Below are positions 53,416-62,424 of a stretch of 64,000 nucleotides of DNA, piece after piece. A program made the position numbers and the translations under genes. The DNA is taken from NCBI GenBank assembly GCA_964569425.1, contig CAZMVD010000002.1, positions 1 through 64,000 of the forward strand, in the 5' to 3' direction. The DNA is from JACQXM01 sp964569425 (GTDB lineage Bacteria > Planctomycetota > Phycisphaerae > UBA1845). Below the pieces are notes generated by a model that saw only the letters and a list, made by a program, of their open reading frames with translations, did not search any database and was not told the origin of the DNA. The first letter of the stretch is position 1, and each line of letters opens with the position of its first letter.

Positions 53416-54114
53416 ATGTCGGAATCGCCCGGTCAATCTGCTCCTTTGTCGGTCGACAATGATTCCGCTTCGCATCGCGCCCGGCGGTGGTGGCTTGCCG
53501 TGCTCGTCGGCGCGATCGTCGCGCTCCCATTTGCCTGGCTGCTTTCGCATGCGGCCATGCTGCCTTTTTTTCTCGGGCTGTTCTTCTTCGCACTGTTTGG
53601 GCTGGTGATTGGTGCCCTGATGCACCGCATCGCCGCACCGGCCAGACCGTTCGGCCGGCTTACGGTACTTGCGGGAACGACCCTGGTGGTGTTGCTGGGT
53701 TGGGGTGTTTCGATCGCACAGGAAGCGCGCGACGTGCCCCGTAAGATGGCCGCAACCGCCGGACAAGGTGTGCGGTCCATAGGAGATCGCACCTTAGCGG
53801 AGTTTGAGGCCGCGGTCGCGGAAGGCATCCGTGCACACATCAAAGAGCGCTTTCCGCCGGGTGGAACGCTCGGGTACGTCCGATGGGTATTGGTTGATGG
53901 CGTTACGCCCAAGGGAACGCTTGAATTGGTCGACGCTCCGCTGCGCGCGACCCAGAGGCGCGGATGGTGGGCGGTGCGCGTGGTGCTGGCGATTGCCTTG
54001 TTCGCTTTCGGCGTCGGCTCGCAGACGCTGCCCTTACGCCTGGCCGTGGAGCCGTCGCCTCTGGCGCTGAGCGCCGCCCGAGTCGCGCCGGAGAGCGCCT
54101 CGCGGTCGCCCTGA
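53416..54114 (+). CDS. Membrane protein with three to four helices, unknown function
   Basis: 232 aa. Hydrophobic segments at about 26-46 (WWLAVLVGAIVALPFAWLL), 48-67 (AMLPFFLGLFFFALFGLVIG), 80-97 and near 180-200 (VVLALFAFG-like). Between them is a soluble part with EFEAAVAEGIRAHIKERFPP. CAGGAACGCCTG precedes the ATG. Family not recognised. It follows the fluoride genes by 80 bp in the same direction. Confidence 0.6.
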   Translation: MSESPGQSAPLSVDNDSASHRARRWWLAVLVGAIVALPFAWLLSHAAMLPFFLGLFFFALFGLVIGALMHRIAAPARPFGRLTVLAGTTLVVLLGWGVSIAQEARDVPRKMAATAGQGVRSIGDRTLAEFEAAVAEGIRAHIKERFPPGGTLGYVRWVLVDGVTPKGTLELVDAPLRATQRRGWWAVRVVLAIALFAFGVGSQTLPLRLAVEPSPLALSAARVAPESASRSP

Positions 54115-54175
54115 CCGAACGCCGCGACTGCGCCCGGTTCAAGCGTGTCCGTTAATTGGCGCCGATTGAGGATCC

Positions 54176-54580
54176 ATGATGCCGCGACCGCCGATCCATC
54201 CTCGATATGCGGCCGGCATTGTCGAGCGCTTCGACAACGCCATTCTGATTTGCTGTGCAGAAAGCGGAGCGGCGGAAACGCGACATTGGCAGTTTCCCCG
54301 CGGCCCGGTACGCGAGGGCGAGTCCCCCGAGGAAGCCATGCGGCGCATCGGGCGCGAGCAACTCGACGTGCATCTCGAGATCGTCGTTGGACAGCCGCCG
54401 ATTCTGGTTGACGTGGACGGCAGGCGCGTGGAACTACGCTTTTTCTTTTGCGGGATCGTCTCCGGCACGTTGGATCCCGGCCCCAACGAACCGCTGCGCT
54501 GGGTGTCGCGCGGGCACCTGCGCGAGTACGACTTCGACGAACCCTCGCGCCCGGTGGTCGCGTGGCTCCTGGAATCTTGA
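54176..54580 (+). CDS. Nudix-like protein with an altered Nudix box
   Basis: 134 aa. HWQFPRGPVREGESPEEAMR, then RIGREQLDV, occupies the place of the Nudix box G-x5-E-x7-R-E-U-x-E-E-x-G-U. The first Gly and Glu and the Arg are present, but the following Glu is Ile, one of the EE pair is Gln and the Gly is Asp. Metal binding is therefore weakened and hydrolase activity uncertain. Relatives hydrolyse nucleoside diphosphate derivatives. Two adjacent ATGs (54176, 54179) both follow TTGAGGA. Confidence 0.65.
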   Translation: MMPRPPIHPRYAAGIVERFDNAILICCAESGAAETRHWQFPRGPVREGESPEEAMRRIGREQLDVHLEIVVGQPPILVDVDGRRVELRFFFCGIVSGTLDPGPNEPLRWVSRGHLREYDFDEPSRPVVAWLLES

Positions 54581-54634
54581 AGAACGACAATTCGCTCGCC
54601 CGTCCCACGCCGGACGACAGGCGTGCCCTTCCGC

Positions 54635-56191
54635 CTATTCCCATTCAATGGTGGCCGGCGGTTTCGACGAAATGTCGTAGACCACACGGTTGATGCCGCG
54701 CACTTCGTTCATGATCCGCGAAGCGATACGTCCCAGCACTTCATAGTCGATGTGCACCCAGTCGGCGGTCATAAAGTCCGCGCTTTCCACCAGCCGCACC
54801 GCCACCACGTGTTGACCCGCGTAACTGCGGTCGTCACCCATCACGCCCACGGTGCTCACCGGCAGGAGCACACCGAGCGCCTGCGCGATCTTGGGGTACC
54901 AGCCCGCCGCGCGAATCTCTTCGATGATGATATCATCCGCAGCACGCAGCAGTCGCAGGCGGTCGTGGGTGACCGCCCCAATGATTCGCACCGCCAGTCC
55001 GGGACCGGGAAAGGGATGCCGCCAGACGATTTCCTCGGGCAGACCGAGATGCTCGCCCACTCGGCGCACTTCGTCTTTGAACAGGTCGCGGAGCGGTTCC
55101 ACCAACTCGAAGCCCAACTCCGCCGGTAGGCCCCCGACGTTGTGGTGTAGCTTGATGTTGGCCGTCTTGCCCGCAGCACCGTGCCCCGATTCGATCACGT
55201 CCGGGTAGAGCGTACCCTGCGCCAGAAAACGCGCGCCGGGAATCGACAGCGCCTCCTTCTTGAACACTTCGATGAACTCGTGGCCGATGATCCTGCGCTT
55301 CTGCTGCGGATCGGTCACCTCTTCAAGTCTCGACAGAAACCGCTCGCCCGCGTCGGCCACCCGCAGGTCCACCTTGAAATGCTGACGGAAGGTCTGCTCC
55401 ACCAGGTCCACTTCGCGGTTGCGCATCAGCCCGTTGTCCACGAAGATACAGGTAAGCCGCTCACCGATGGCCTCGTGGATCAGCGCCGCCGTAACGCTGC
55501 TGTCGACGCCGCCGGAAAGGCCGCAGATGACCCGATCCTGCGTCCCCACGCGCGCCCGGATCGACTCGACCGCATCGTGAATGACATTGCTCACCTGCCA
55601 ATCGCCGGTGCAGCCGCAGACGTCGTAAAGGAAATTCCGCAGAATCTGCTGGCCGAAGGGGGTGTGCGTCACCTCCGGGTGGAATTGCACGCCGTAGAAC
55701 GGCCGGGTGCGATGACGCACCGCGGCGTAGGGGCAATGCGCCGTGCGCGCCAGCGGCTCGAACTCCGACGACAATTCCGTCACCACGTCGCCATGGCTCA
55801 TCCACACCGTGGACTGCGACGGGACGCGCTGGAAGAGCACGTCGGCATGGAGCACCTCCAGCGGCGTACGCCCGAACTCGCGCGATTCCCCCCCCCGCAC
55901 CCCGCCGCCGAGCATCTCACAAGCCAGTTGCAGCCCGTAACAGATGCCCAGAATGGGCAGGCCCATCTCCATCACCTCAGCCCGGCAACGCGGAGCGCCT
56001 TCGGCATACACGCTTTGCGGCCCGCCCGAGAAGATCAGCCCGACGGTGTTCTGTGCGCGCAGCTCCTCGGGCTTGACCTGTGGTCCGACGATCACACTGT
56101 GCACGTGGTTCTCGCGCACCCGCCGTGCAATGAGCTGCACGTACTGTCCGCCGAAGTCGAGGATGGCGATGGTCGGGGGAGTCTTGCTCAA
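54635..56191 (-). CDS. guaA: GMP synthase (glutamine-hydrolysing)
   Basis: 518 aa; converts XMP to GMP. N-terminal class I amidotransferase: IAILDFGGQYVQLIARRVRE, GICYGLQLACEMLGG with the catalytic Cys, and FHPEV. ATP-pyrophosphatase loop VICGLSGGVDSSVTAALIH, then the C-terminal dimer domain ending PPATIEWE. The start is best placed at a TTG (56191) overlapping the stop of the upstream gene (TTGA) with GGAG eight bases earlier; this gives the family's usual length. Operates with guaB at 57890-59389. Confidence 0.95.
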   Translation of the reverse strand: MSKTPPTIAILDFGGQYVQLIARRVRENHVHSVIVGPQVKPEELRAQNTVGLIFSGGPQSVYAEGAPRCRAEVMEMGLPILGICYGLQLACEMLGGGVRGGESREFGRTPLEVLHADVLFQRVPSQSTVWMSHGDVVTELSSEFEPLARTAHCPYAAVRHRTRPFYGVQFHPEVTHTPFGQQILRNFLYDVCGCTGDWQVSNVIHDAVESIRARVGTQDRVICGLSGGVDSSVTAALIHEAIGERLTCIFVDNGLMRNREVDLVEQTFRQHFKVDLRVADAGERFLSRLEEVTDPQQKRRIIGHEFIEVFKKEALSIPGARFLAQGTLYPDVIESGHGAAGKTANIKLHHNVGGLPAELGFELVEPLRDLFKDEVRRVGEHLGLPEEIVWRHPFPGPGLAVRIIGAVTHDRLRLLRAADDIIIEEIRAAGWYPKIAQALGVLLPVSTVGVMGDDRSYAGQHVVAVRLVESADFMTADWVHIDYEVLGRIASRIMNEVRGINRVVYDISSKPPATIEWE

Positions 56192-57162
56192 AAGACGATT
56201 CTCCAACGCGAGAAAGCCCATTCGTATACCATGTTCAGCCCGAACCACCACCCCGCCCCCGCAGCGGTCAGGATCAGCGGAGCGCCCGCGGCCACAAAGA
56301 AACTCACCCGCCCGCGCGTGCGCGGGGGCGCCGTGGACCCGAGCCGCAACATCCAGAACCACCACCACACGACGGTGAGCGCCGCCACAGCGCCGGCAGC
56401 AACCTCAAACATGACGCGCGGCGGATGCCACGACCAGCGCGCGATGGCCCCGATGTACGCGAGGGGTACGGGCGCCAGCAGCCCGGCCGCAAGAACCAGC
56501 GGAATCAGCCAGGCAGAACTGTAATGCAGTGCTGCGGTCATGCGCTGTTCGCGGCGCAGGGGCGCCAGATGCGCCAATGACATTCCCCAACGCAACAGGA
56601 GCATCGCCAGCCCGGCGATAAACCAGCCGCCCACAAAGGCACCGACCATCGCAATGACCATCTGCGACGGGTTCCACCACAGGTCCACGTAACTTTCCGG
56701 CGCCAGCGTCGGCGGCAAAGGCCGCGGTGTTTCCGCCACGTGGCGCCAGCCGCCGCCGCGTGGCGCGATCGAACCCGTCGGCTCGATCGCCGGTACCGCA
56801 CTCACCCACCGCCATCCGACCTGCGACGTTTGGAATAGCGCCAACCCCAGCGAAAAAAACGTCAGGTTGATGCACAGGAATTGACGTGAAGCCGCCGAGG
56901 ACCGCATCCTCGCCAGGTGATTCAGCCGTCCGGCGCCGGCAAACCAGACCCACTTGCACATGGCGAACCAACCCAATTCCCCTGCGAGATAGGCCTGCGC
57001 ATAGGGCGATAGATCCACTCCGGTGGCGCGGTCGTCACCGAAATCCAGTTCACAAAGCGGACAGCGTGAGGGCGCGGGCGTGGCCAGCCGTTGACCGCAC
57101 GCGGGGCAGCGAACCAGCCCGCTGCCGCCCCCCCGCGAAGCTGTCGTTTCGGCCTGTTGCAA
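56188..57162 (-). CDS. Zinc-ribbon membrane protein, unknown function
   Basis: 324 aa. The N-terminal zinc ribbon has two Cys-x2-Cys pairs (VRCPACGQRL and SRCPLCELDF), then an amphipathic stretch and about five membrane helices (FFSLGLALFQ, MVIAMVGAFVGGWFIAGLAM, LIPLVLAAGLLAPVPLAYIG, VAALTVVWWWFWML, FFVAAGAPLILTAAGAGWWF). The proposed TTG start follows AGGAG at ten bases. It overlaps guaA by four bases. Resembles DUF-type Yip1-like or zinc-ribbon membrane proteins; no function assigned. Confidence 0.68.
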   Translation of the reverse strand: MQQAETTASRGGGSGLVRCPACGQRLATPAPSRCPLCELDFGDDRATGVDLSPYAQAYLAGELGWFAMCKWVWFAGAGRLNHLARMRSSAASRQFLCINLTFFSLGLALFQTSQVGWRWVSAVPAIEPTGSIAPRGGGWRHVAETPRPLPPTLAPESYVDLWWNPSQMVIAMVGAFVGGWFIAGLAMLLLRWGMSLAHLAPLRREQRMTAALHYSSAWLIPLVLAAGLLAPVPLAYIGAIARWSWHPPRVMFEVAAGAVAALTVVWWWFWMLRLGSTAPPRTRGRVSFFVAAGAPLILTAAGAGWWFGLNMVYEWAFSRWRIVF

Positions 57163-57396
57163 ACGATTGGTCTCCTAGACGAGTCCGATCATGGCCTGCC
57201 GCGACCGGTTTCCCGATCGCAACGCCCACCAGACGTTCTTCGATATCCGCCGGGCGTTTATCGCTGCGGGCCAAGTCCCGCAAACCACGCTACGCCCTCG
57301 GGGTAGCGCTCGATGCGTAGATGGCCGCAAGCCGACGCCCCCCGCGATGGGGCGGAGTCCGGAAAGGGTCTACGCGCGGTCCGCAGGGGCGCAGGA

Positions 57397-57897
57397 CTAA
57401 GTACCGTCTGAATTCGCGACCGTACGTGGTACGCGGGCGGCGTCGTATGGGCCGAAACATCGTTCATCGCTGATGCGACCGTCGCTGACCATGAGCCGCC
57501 ACGGCGGCGTGACCACCACGCTGATGGCGGAAAATACCGTGCTGACTAGAAACCGACTGGGGTCGTACACCAAGTGCCAGTATTCCGCACCAGTCCAGGC
57601 ATTCACGTTATCCTCGCTGGCCGTGTACACGCCCGGGTTTTCGTACAACAGCGGACCGTGGCTCACACCATCATCCCGCGTGGGAAAGCGAGCCTCTACA
57701 TAGGGGCGACGCAGGTCGCTGGGGTGCCCCTCGGCCGCACGCACCGCCTCCACCGAAGGCGTCGTGACCGCCCGGGGCGGCGCTTTCGGGTCACGCCAGG
57801 GGTTGACCATCCGTTGGCAGCCCCCCAGGACTACGGCGCACAGCAAGCAAGCGCGCACCATGGCTGCCCGCCGAGACGAAGTAGGATGCCTAGTCAT
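57397..57897 (-). CDS. Lipoprotein, unknown function
   Basis: 166 aa. Signal with lipobox LGGC (ACLLCAVVLGGCQ). Mature part: a short Pro-rich region, then ARFPTRDDGVSHGPLLYENP and AWTGAEYWHLVYDPSRFLVS, then VFSAISVVVTPPWRLMVSDG. Start ATG overlaps the guaB stop by eight bases, so it belongs to the guaB transcript. I do not recognise the family. Confidence 0.65.
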   Translation of the reverse strand: MTRHPTSSRRAAMVRACLLCAVVLGGCQRMVNPWRDPKAPPRAVTTPSVEAVRAAEGHPSDLRRPYVEARFPTRDDGVSHGPLLYENPGVYTASEDNVNAWTGAEYWHLVYDPSRFLVSTVFSAISVVVTPPWRLMVSDGRISDERCFGPYDAARVPRTVANSDGT

Positions 57898-59389
57898 GGT
57901 TTTGTTCCGTGGCATAATTAGGTGACTCCCGGGTGATGGTGACATCGTGCGGGTGCGACTCGGCCGCACCCGCCGCCGAAACACGGCAGAACGCGGTCTG
58001 CGTGCGCAGTTCGTCGATGGTCCTGGTGCCGCAGTAGCCCATGCCGGCGCGCAATCCTCCGACCAGTTGATACACAAAGTCCGAAAGCGGGCCGCGGAAA
58101 GGAACCCGACCCTCGACCCCCTCGGGCACCAGTTTGCTCGACGGCGCGGCAGCGCGCTGGCCGTAGCGCTCGGCCGAACCCTTGACCATCGCGCCCAGCG
58201 AACCCATGCCGCGGTACTCCTTGAACCGCCGCCCCCGCCAGATGACCGACTCGCCCGGCGCCTCCTCCAGGCCCGCAAAAAGCGAGCCGATCATGGCACA
58301 ATGGGCGCCCGCGGCGAGTGCCTTGGTGATGTCACCAGACTGTCGGATGCCTCCGTCGGCGACCACCGGCACACGCGCCTGGTCCGCCACGGCGCACACG
58401 TTCATGATCGCACTCAGTTGCGGCACCCCCACGCCCGAGACCACCCGCGTGGTGCAGATGCTGCCCGGACCGATGCCCACCTTGAGCGCATCGGCCCCGG
58501 CGTCGATCAGGTCCTTCGCTGCCTCCGTGGTCGCAATGTTGCCCGCGATCAACTCAATATCCCACCGTCGGCGGATCTCGCGCACGGTTTCCAGCACGTT
58601 GTCGCTGTGTCCGTGTGCGGTATCCACGGCGATCACATCCACGCCCGCCTCCAGCAGGGATTCGACTCGCTCATAATCGTGCACCCCCACCGCCGCACCG
58701 GCGCGCAAACGACCACGCTCGTCCTTGCAGCTTGTCGGATAGTTGCGGCTCCGTTCTATGTCGCGCATCGTGATCAATCCGGCCAGGCGGTTCTCGCGAT
58801 CGACCAGCAGCAGTTTCTCCACCTTGGCGCGCTTGAGAATGTCATGCGCCTCGTCGAGCGTGGTGTTGGGCGGGCCGGTAACCAGGTGCCGGGCGGTCAT
58901 GACGTCGCGAATCTTCAGACTTTCGTTCTCCAGGAACTTCAGATCGCGCCGCGTGATGATTCCCACCAGCCGCGCGTCTTCTTCGACAATGGGGACCCCG
59001 GAGATATTCTGGAGCGACATCAGTTCCTTCGCCCGGGCCACCGGATCATCCGGCGCCAAGGTCACAGGATCGAGAATCACTCCGCTTTCCGAGCGCTTTA
59101 CCTTGTGCACCTCGCGGCATTGCGCTTCGATGCTCAGGTTCTTGTGGATGATGCCGATGCCCCCCTCTTGCGCCAGGGCAATGGCCAGCCGCGACTCGGT
59201 CACCGTGTCCATCGCCGCCGAAACCAGCGGGATGTTCAGCCGTACTTTGCGGGTGAGCTGTGAGCTGACGTCGATCTGATCCGGCAGGACCGATGAACGC
59301 CGCGGCAACAGGAGGACATCGTCGAAGGTGAGCGCGTCCTGGGCGATTCGTGAATGCAGGGGGAACGACGGCGCCGGGCCGGATGCCAT
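57890..59389 (-). CDS. guaB: Inosine-5'-monophosphate dehydrogenase
   Basis: 499 aa; oxidises IMP to XMP, the committed step to GMP. TFDDVLLLPRRSSVLPDQID at the start; a CBS pair (about 95-215, ISGVPIVEEDARLVGIITRR); GIGPGSICTTRVVSGVGVPQ with the catalytic Cys; then PVVADGGIRQSGDITKALAA, FKEYRGMGSLGAMV and the Arg-Tyr flap SAERYGQ. guaA is encoded 1.7 kb downstream on the same strand with two unknown genes between. Confidence 0.96.
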   Translation of the reverse strand: MASGPAPSFPLHSRIAQDALTFDDVLLLPRRSSVLPDQIDVSSQLTRKVRLNIPLVSAAMDTVTESRLAIALAQEGGIGIIHKNLSIEAQCREVHKVKRSESGVILDPVTLAPDDPVARAKELMSLQNISGVPIVEEDARLVGIITRRDLKFLENESLKIRDVMTARHLVTGPPNTTLDEAHDILKRAKVEKLLLVDRENRLAGLITMRDIERSRNYPTSCKDERGRLRAGAAVGVHDYERVESLLEAGVDVIAVDTAHGHSDNVLETVREIRRRWDIELIAGNIATTEAAKDLIDAGADALKVGIGPGSICTTRVVSGVGVPQLSAIMNVCAVADQARVPVVADGGIRQSGDITKALAAGAHCAMIGSLFAGLEEAPGESVIWRGRRFKEYRGMGSLGAMVKGSAERYGQRAAAPSSKLVPEGVEGRVPFRGPLSDFVYQLVGGLRAGMGYCGTRTIDELRTQTAFCRVSAAGAAESHPHDVTITRESPNYATEQNHD

Positions 59390-59534
59390 GCAGGGGTGCC
59401 TTTCGCAACGTTTCTGAGAACGAGAGTCTTACGGGTTGGGCCCGCGTCCGTCAAGTCCCGGCCGCCAAGGCGCTGCGCCGCAGCGGCGGCGCCGAACCGC
59501 TACTTGGCACGAAGCCGATCGCGTGCTTCTTCAA

Positions 59535-62213
59535 CTATTCGGGCAGGCCGGGGTAGCAAACGCAGTTGTCCACCGCCACGCGGTTGCCCTTGTCGTTGGT
59601 CAGCAAGGTGGACAGCGGGTTTTCGTCGAGGAAGCAGAAGTCCAGCGCGGTGCAATTGTTCAAGGGCAGGAAATTGATGCAGGCCATGTTGTACGGGCCC
59701 GGCGTGCTCTCTACCGCTTTGGTTGAGGGATCCGAAATCACTGCATAGAAAATCCGTCCGAGCGCCTCGTTAACGTTCAGCATAAGCACCGAGGTAAACA
59801 GGGTATCGCCCGGGCAGGGGCCCATGCTGATGAAGTCCAGGCAGGCGGGATCGTATTCAATCAGGAACTGGCCACCGGCCACGTTGTCCGCACCGACCCC
59901 GATGTGCACGTACACGTTGATCGTGCGACCGTCATCGGTACATGTCGGGTCGTTGTCATCTTCACATATGCATACGCCGGTGCCCGAGGGACAGTCCCGG
60001 TCCGTGGCGCAGGGCGCCCCGCTGATGCTGCACAGCTTATCGGCCAGTTCAAAACAGAGGGGGGTATCTTCGGCACATTCGCACAGTCCGGTCTCGAAGT
60101 TGCATGGGCCGCGCGGGCAATCCAGGTGACTCGTGCACGTCAACGTAGTGATATCCGTGCCCTGACATACGCCCTTCACGCAGCGGTCGTCGAAGGTGCA
60201 GTCGAGTCCGTCTTCGCAGAAGGTCCCGGTGTTGGGAAGGTGCGCCACGATACCCGTGGTCGGGTCGCAGACATCATCCGTGCACACGTCGCCGTCATCG
60301 ATCGGCGTTAACTCGCCGGTCACCGGATGGCAGCACTCAATGGCGGCATGGTAGTTCCGCCGGTAGCTGCACACGCCATCTTTGCACAAATCGGCCGTAC
60401 ACACGTTGGCGTCGTCGCAGTCCTCCGGCGTGTCGCAGGGTATGCACCCGGGAATCTGAGTACCTTCACACCGACCCTCGACGCAACGATCTTCGACCGT
60501 ACAGATGTTCCCGTCATCGCACGGCCCTGGAATACAGGTGTGCAGGATTAATCCGCGAATGGCATCGGCAATGTCCGCCACCGGGTCGGTTGAGGCGAAA
60601 GCGACGCCCCCGGTTCCCGCGGCCAGGTCCGCGGCCAGCGCCAGCACGCAGGCGTTCGAACCCGTGCCCGTGATCGGCGAAACAAAAGCGTTGTGCTGAT
60701 TGGCAATCTGGATGGCGTTGTCGATCGACTCCCGGTCGTCGCCCGGGTCGTTGCAGCCGTCCGGCAGGTTGCCGTTGCAGGGGCCCTCGTCGCTGATCGG
60801 TACGATCAACCGCTGTGAACCCGGCGTCCAGGCAAACCGCTCCGCCACAATCGCGGTGGCCGGCCCCCATGACTCGAACGAAGAGAGCGCGTCAGGAAAG
60901 TCGCAACTGCCTGGATCGCCCGGCACCGCGGAGCCCAGCAGCGTCACCACGTCATCCGACAGGCAGGAGAACGGCCCGCCCCGCGTCTCGGTGATGCCCA
61001 GTATGGTGGGCGACACATCCAACCCCTCGGCCGCCATGTCCGCGACCAACTGTGTGATCTGCGTGCACAGCGCGAAGGCCTCGTCGGTCATCGAGCCCGA
61101 AGTGTCCATGATGAACACCACGTCCACCGGCGGGCAGATCGGTGGCACGTCACAGGGAACGCAATCGGGAATAAGCGAATGCGAACAAACGCCGCCGGTG
61201 CATGCGTCGATCGTGCACCCGTTATCGTCCAGGCAATCGGCATCGACTTCGCACTCGGGCGTGGGGCCCGTCCCTCCGCCGCCACCGCCGCCTCCACTGC
61301 CGATCGGTGGCGGTTCCTGGGAGATCGGACAACCCTTCGCGTCCACCGCCTGACCTGGGGGTGAATCAGGGCATTCATCCGTGTCGTCGTTCACCCCGTC
61401 GCCGTCACTGTCGCGCTGATTGGGCGCGCAGCCCAACGGGTCCGCCGCGGCGCCCAGCGCCGTTCCCGGACAACGATCCAGGTCGTCGGTAACCCCGTCG
61501 CCATCGGCGTCCAACTGGCTGGGCGCACAACCCACGCTGTTGACCACCGAATCATGGAACGTCCCCGGACACTGGTCCCGACTGTCTACTACGCCGTCGC
61601 CGTCGCTGTCGCGCTGATCCGCAGCGCAACCCGCGGCATCCACGCTTGCGCCCGTGCGGGTTCCCGGACACTGATCGGCGGCGTCGTTCACGCCGTCGCC
61701 ATCGGAATCGCGCTGCGCCGAAGAGCAGCCCAGCGCATCGACCGCGGCGCCGGTTTCCGTATCCGGGCAAGTATCTGTTTCGTCCGCCACGCCATCGCCA
61801 TCGGCGTCGGCGGGTGGACTAACGATCGGGCAACCGTCGCTATTTACCTCGGCACCCGCAGGTGTGTCCGGACAAAGATCGTCTTCGTCGGCTATGCCGT
61901 CATTGTCCGAATCGACCCCAATATCCTGGCCGGGAGGCGGCTCGTTGTCGTTGCCGTCCCCGGAGCCCCTCAGCGGGGCGCAACTGGCAGTCAGCATGGA
62001 AAACATCCCGATCAGCGCCAGTACGACCGCGCGCCGGAATCGTCCCTCTGCGCCATGAGCAAGTCCATTGACAATTGGCACTACACGGGAGAACGGAAGT
62101 GGGCTTGCACAGGAATCAACATCGCTGTTACGAAGGGGCGCAACGGAAGCCAATAGATTCCGCACAGCCTTACCGTGCGCAGTGACTTTACTTGCTTCTT
62201 CCCTCATCCCCAT
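59535..62213 (-). CDS. Secreted von Willebrand A protein with thrombospondin-type-3 Ca repeats
   Basis: About 892 aa. Lipoprotein-like signal (AVVLALIGMFSMLTASCAP) placed well inside the frame, so the true start may be later than 62213. Then five to six Asp-rich TSP3 units (RDSDGDGVNDAADQCPGT and variants), a Gly linker, then a von Willebrand A domain with MIDAS motif FIMDTSGSMTDE. Next come several Cys-rich knot repeats (DDGNICTVEDRCVEGRCEGT style) and a C-terminal cohesin-like domain (GADNVAGGQFLIEYDPACLD). Likely an extracellular adhesion or matrix protein in the planctomycete style. Confidence 0.8.
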   Translation of the reverse strand: MGMREEASKVTAHGKAVRNLLASVAPLRNSDVDSCASPLPFSRVVPIVNGLAHGAEGRFRRAVVLALIGMFSMLTASCAPLRGSGDGNDNEPPPGQDIGVDSDNDGIADEDDLCPDTPAGAEVNSDGCPIVSPPADADGDGVADETDTCPDTETGAAVDALGCSSAQRDSDGDGVNDAADQCPGTRTGASVDAAGCAADQRDSDGDGVVDSRDQCPGTFHDSVVNSVGCAPSQLDADGDGVTDDLDRCPGTALGAAADPLGCAPNQRDSDGDGVNDDTDECPDSPPGQAVDAKGCPISQEPPPIGSGGGGGGGGTGPTPECEVDADCLDDNGCTIDACTGGVCSHSLIPDCVPCDVPPICPPVDVVFIMDTSGSMTDEAFALCTQITQLVADMAAEGLDVSPTILGITETRGGPFSCLSDDVVTLLGSAVPGDPGSCDFPDALSSFESWGPATAIVAERFAWTPGSQRLIVPISDEGPCNGNLPDGCNDPGDDRESIDNAIQIANQHNAFVSPITGTGSNACVLALAADLAAGTGGVAFASTDPVADIADAIRGLILHTCIPGPCDDGNICTVEDRCVEGRCEGTQIPGCIPCDTPEDCDDANVCTADLCKDGVCSYRRNYHAAIECCHPVTGELTPIDDGDVCTDDVCDPTTGIVAHLPNTGTFCEDGLDCTFDDRCVKGVCQGTDITTLTCTSHLDCPRGPCNFETGLCECAEDTPLCFELADKLCSISGAPCATDRDCPSGTGVCICEDDNDPTCTDDGRTINVYVHIGVGADNVAGGQFLIEYDPACLDFISMGPCPGDTLFTSVLMLNVNEALGRIFYAVISDPSTKAVESTPGPYNMACINFLPLNNCTALDFCFLDENPLSTLLTNDKGNRVAVDNCVCYPGLPE

Positions 62214-62424
62214 GGCCACGGCTTTCCAAGGCCGAGGTGCGACGCCGATGTTCCCTCCGGGCGCCGTACCAGTATCCAACGACGACACATCTGTCGTCGC
62301 GTTGCGGCGTCCGTGCCCCATCCCGCACAAGCAGTGTCGAGGGTCTGCCCCTCGCTTACTTTATCCCTTTCCGGGCCAAAAAGCTACTGGCTGTCGGACT
62401 AGAAATCCGGTTATATGCGCGGCG

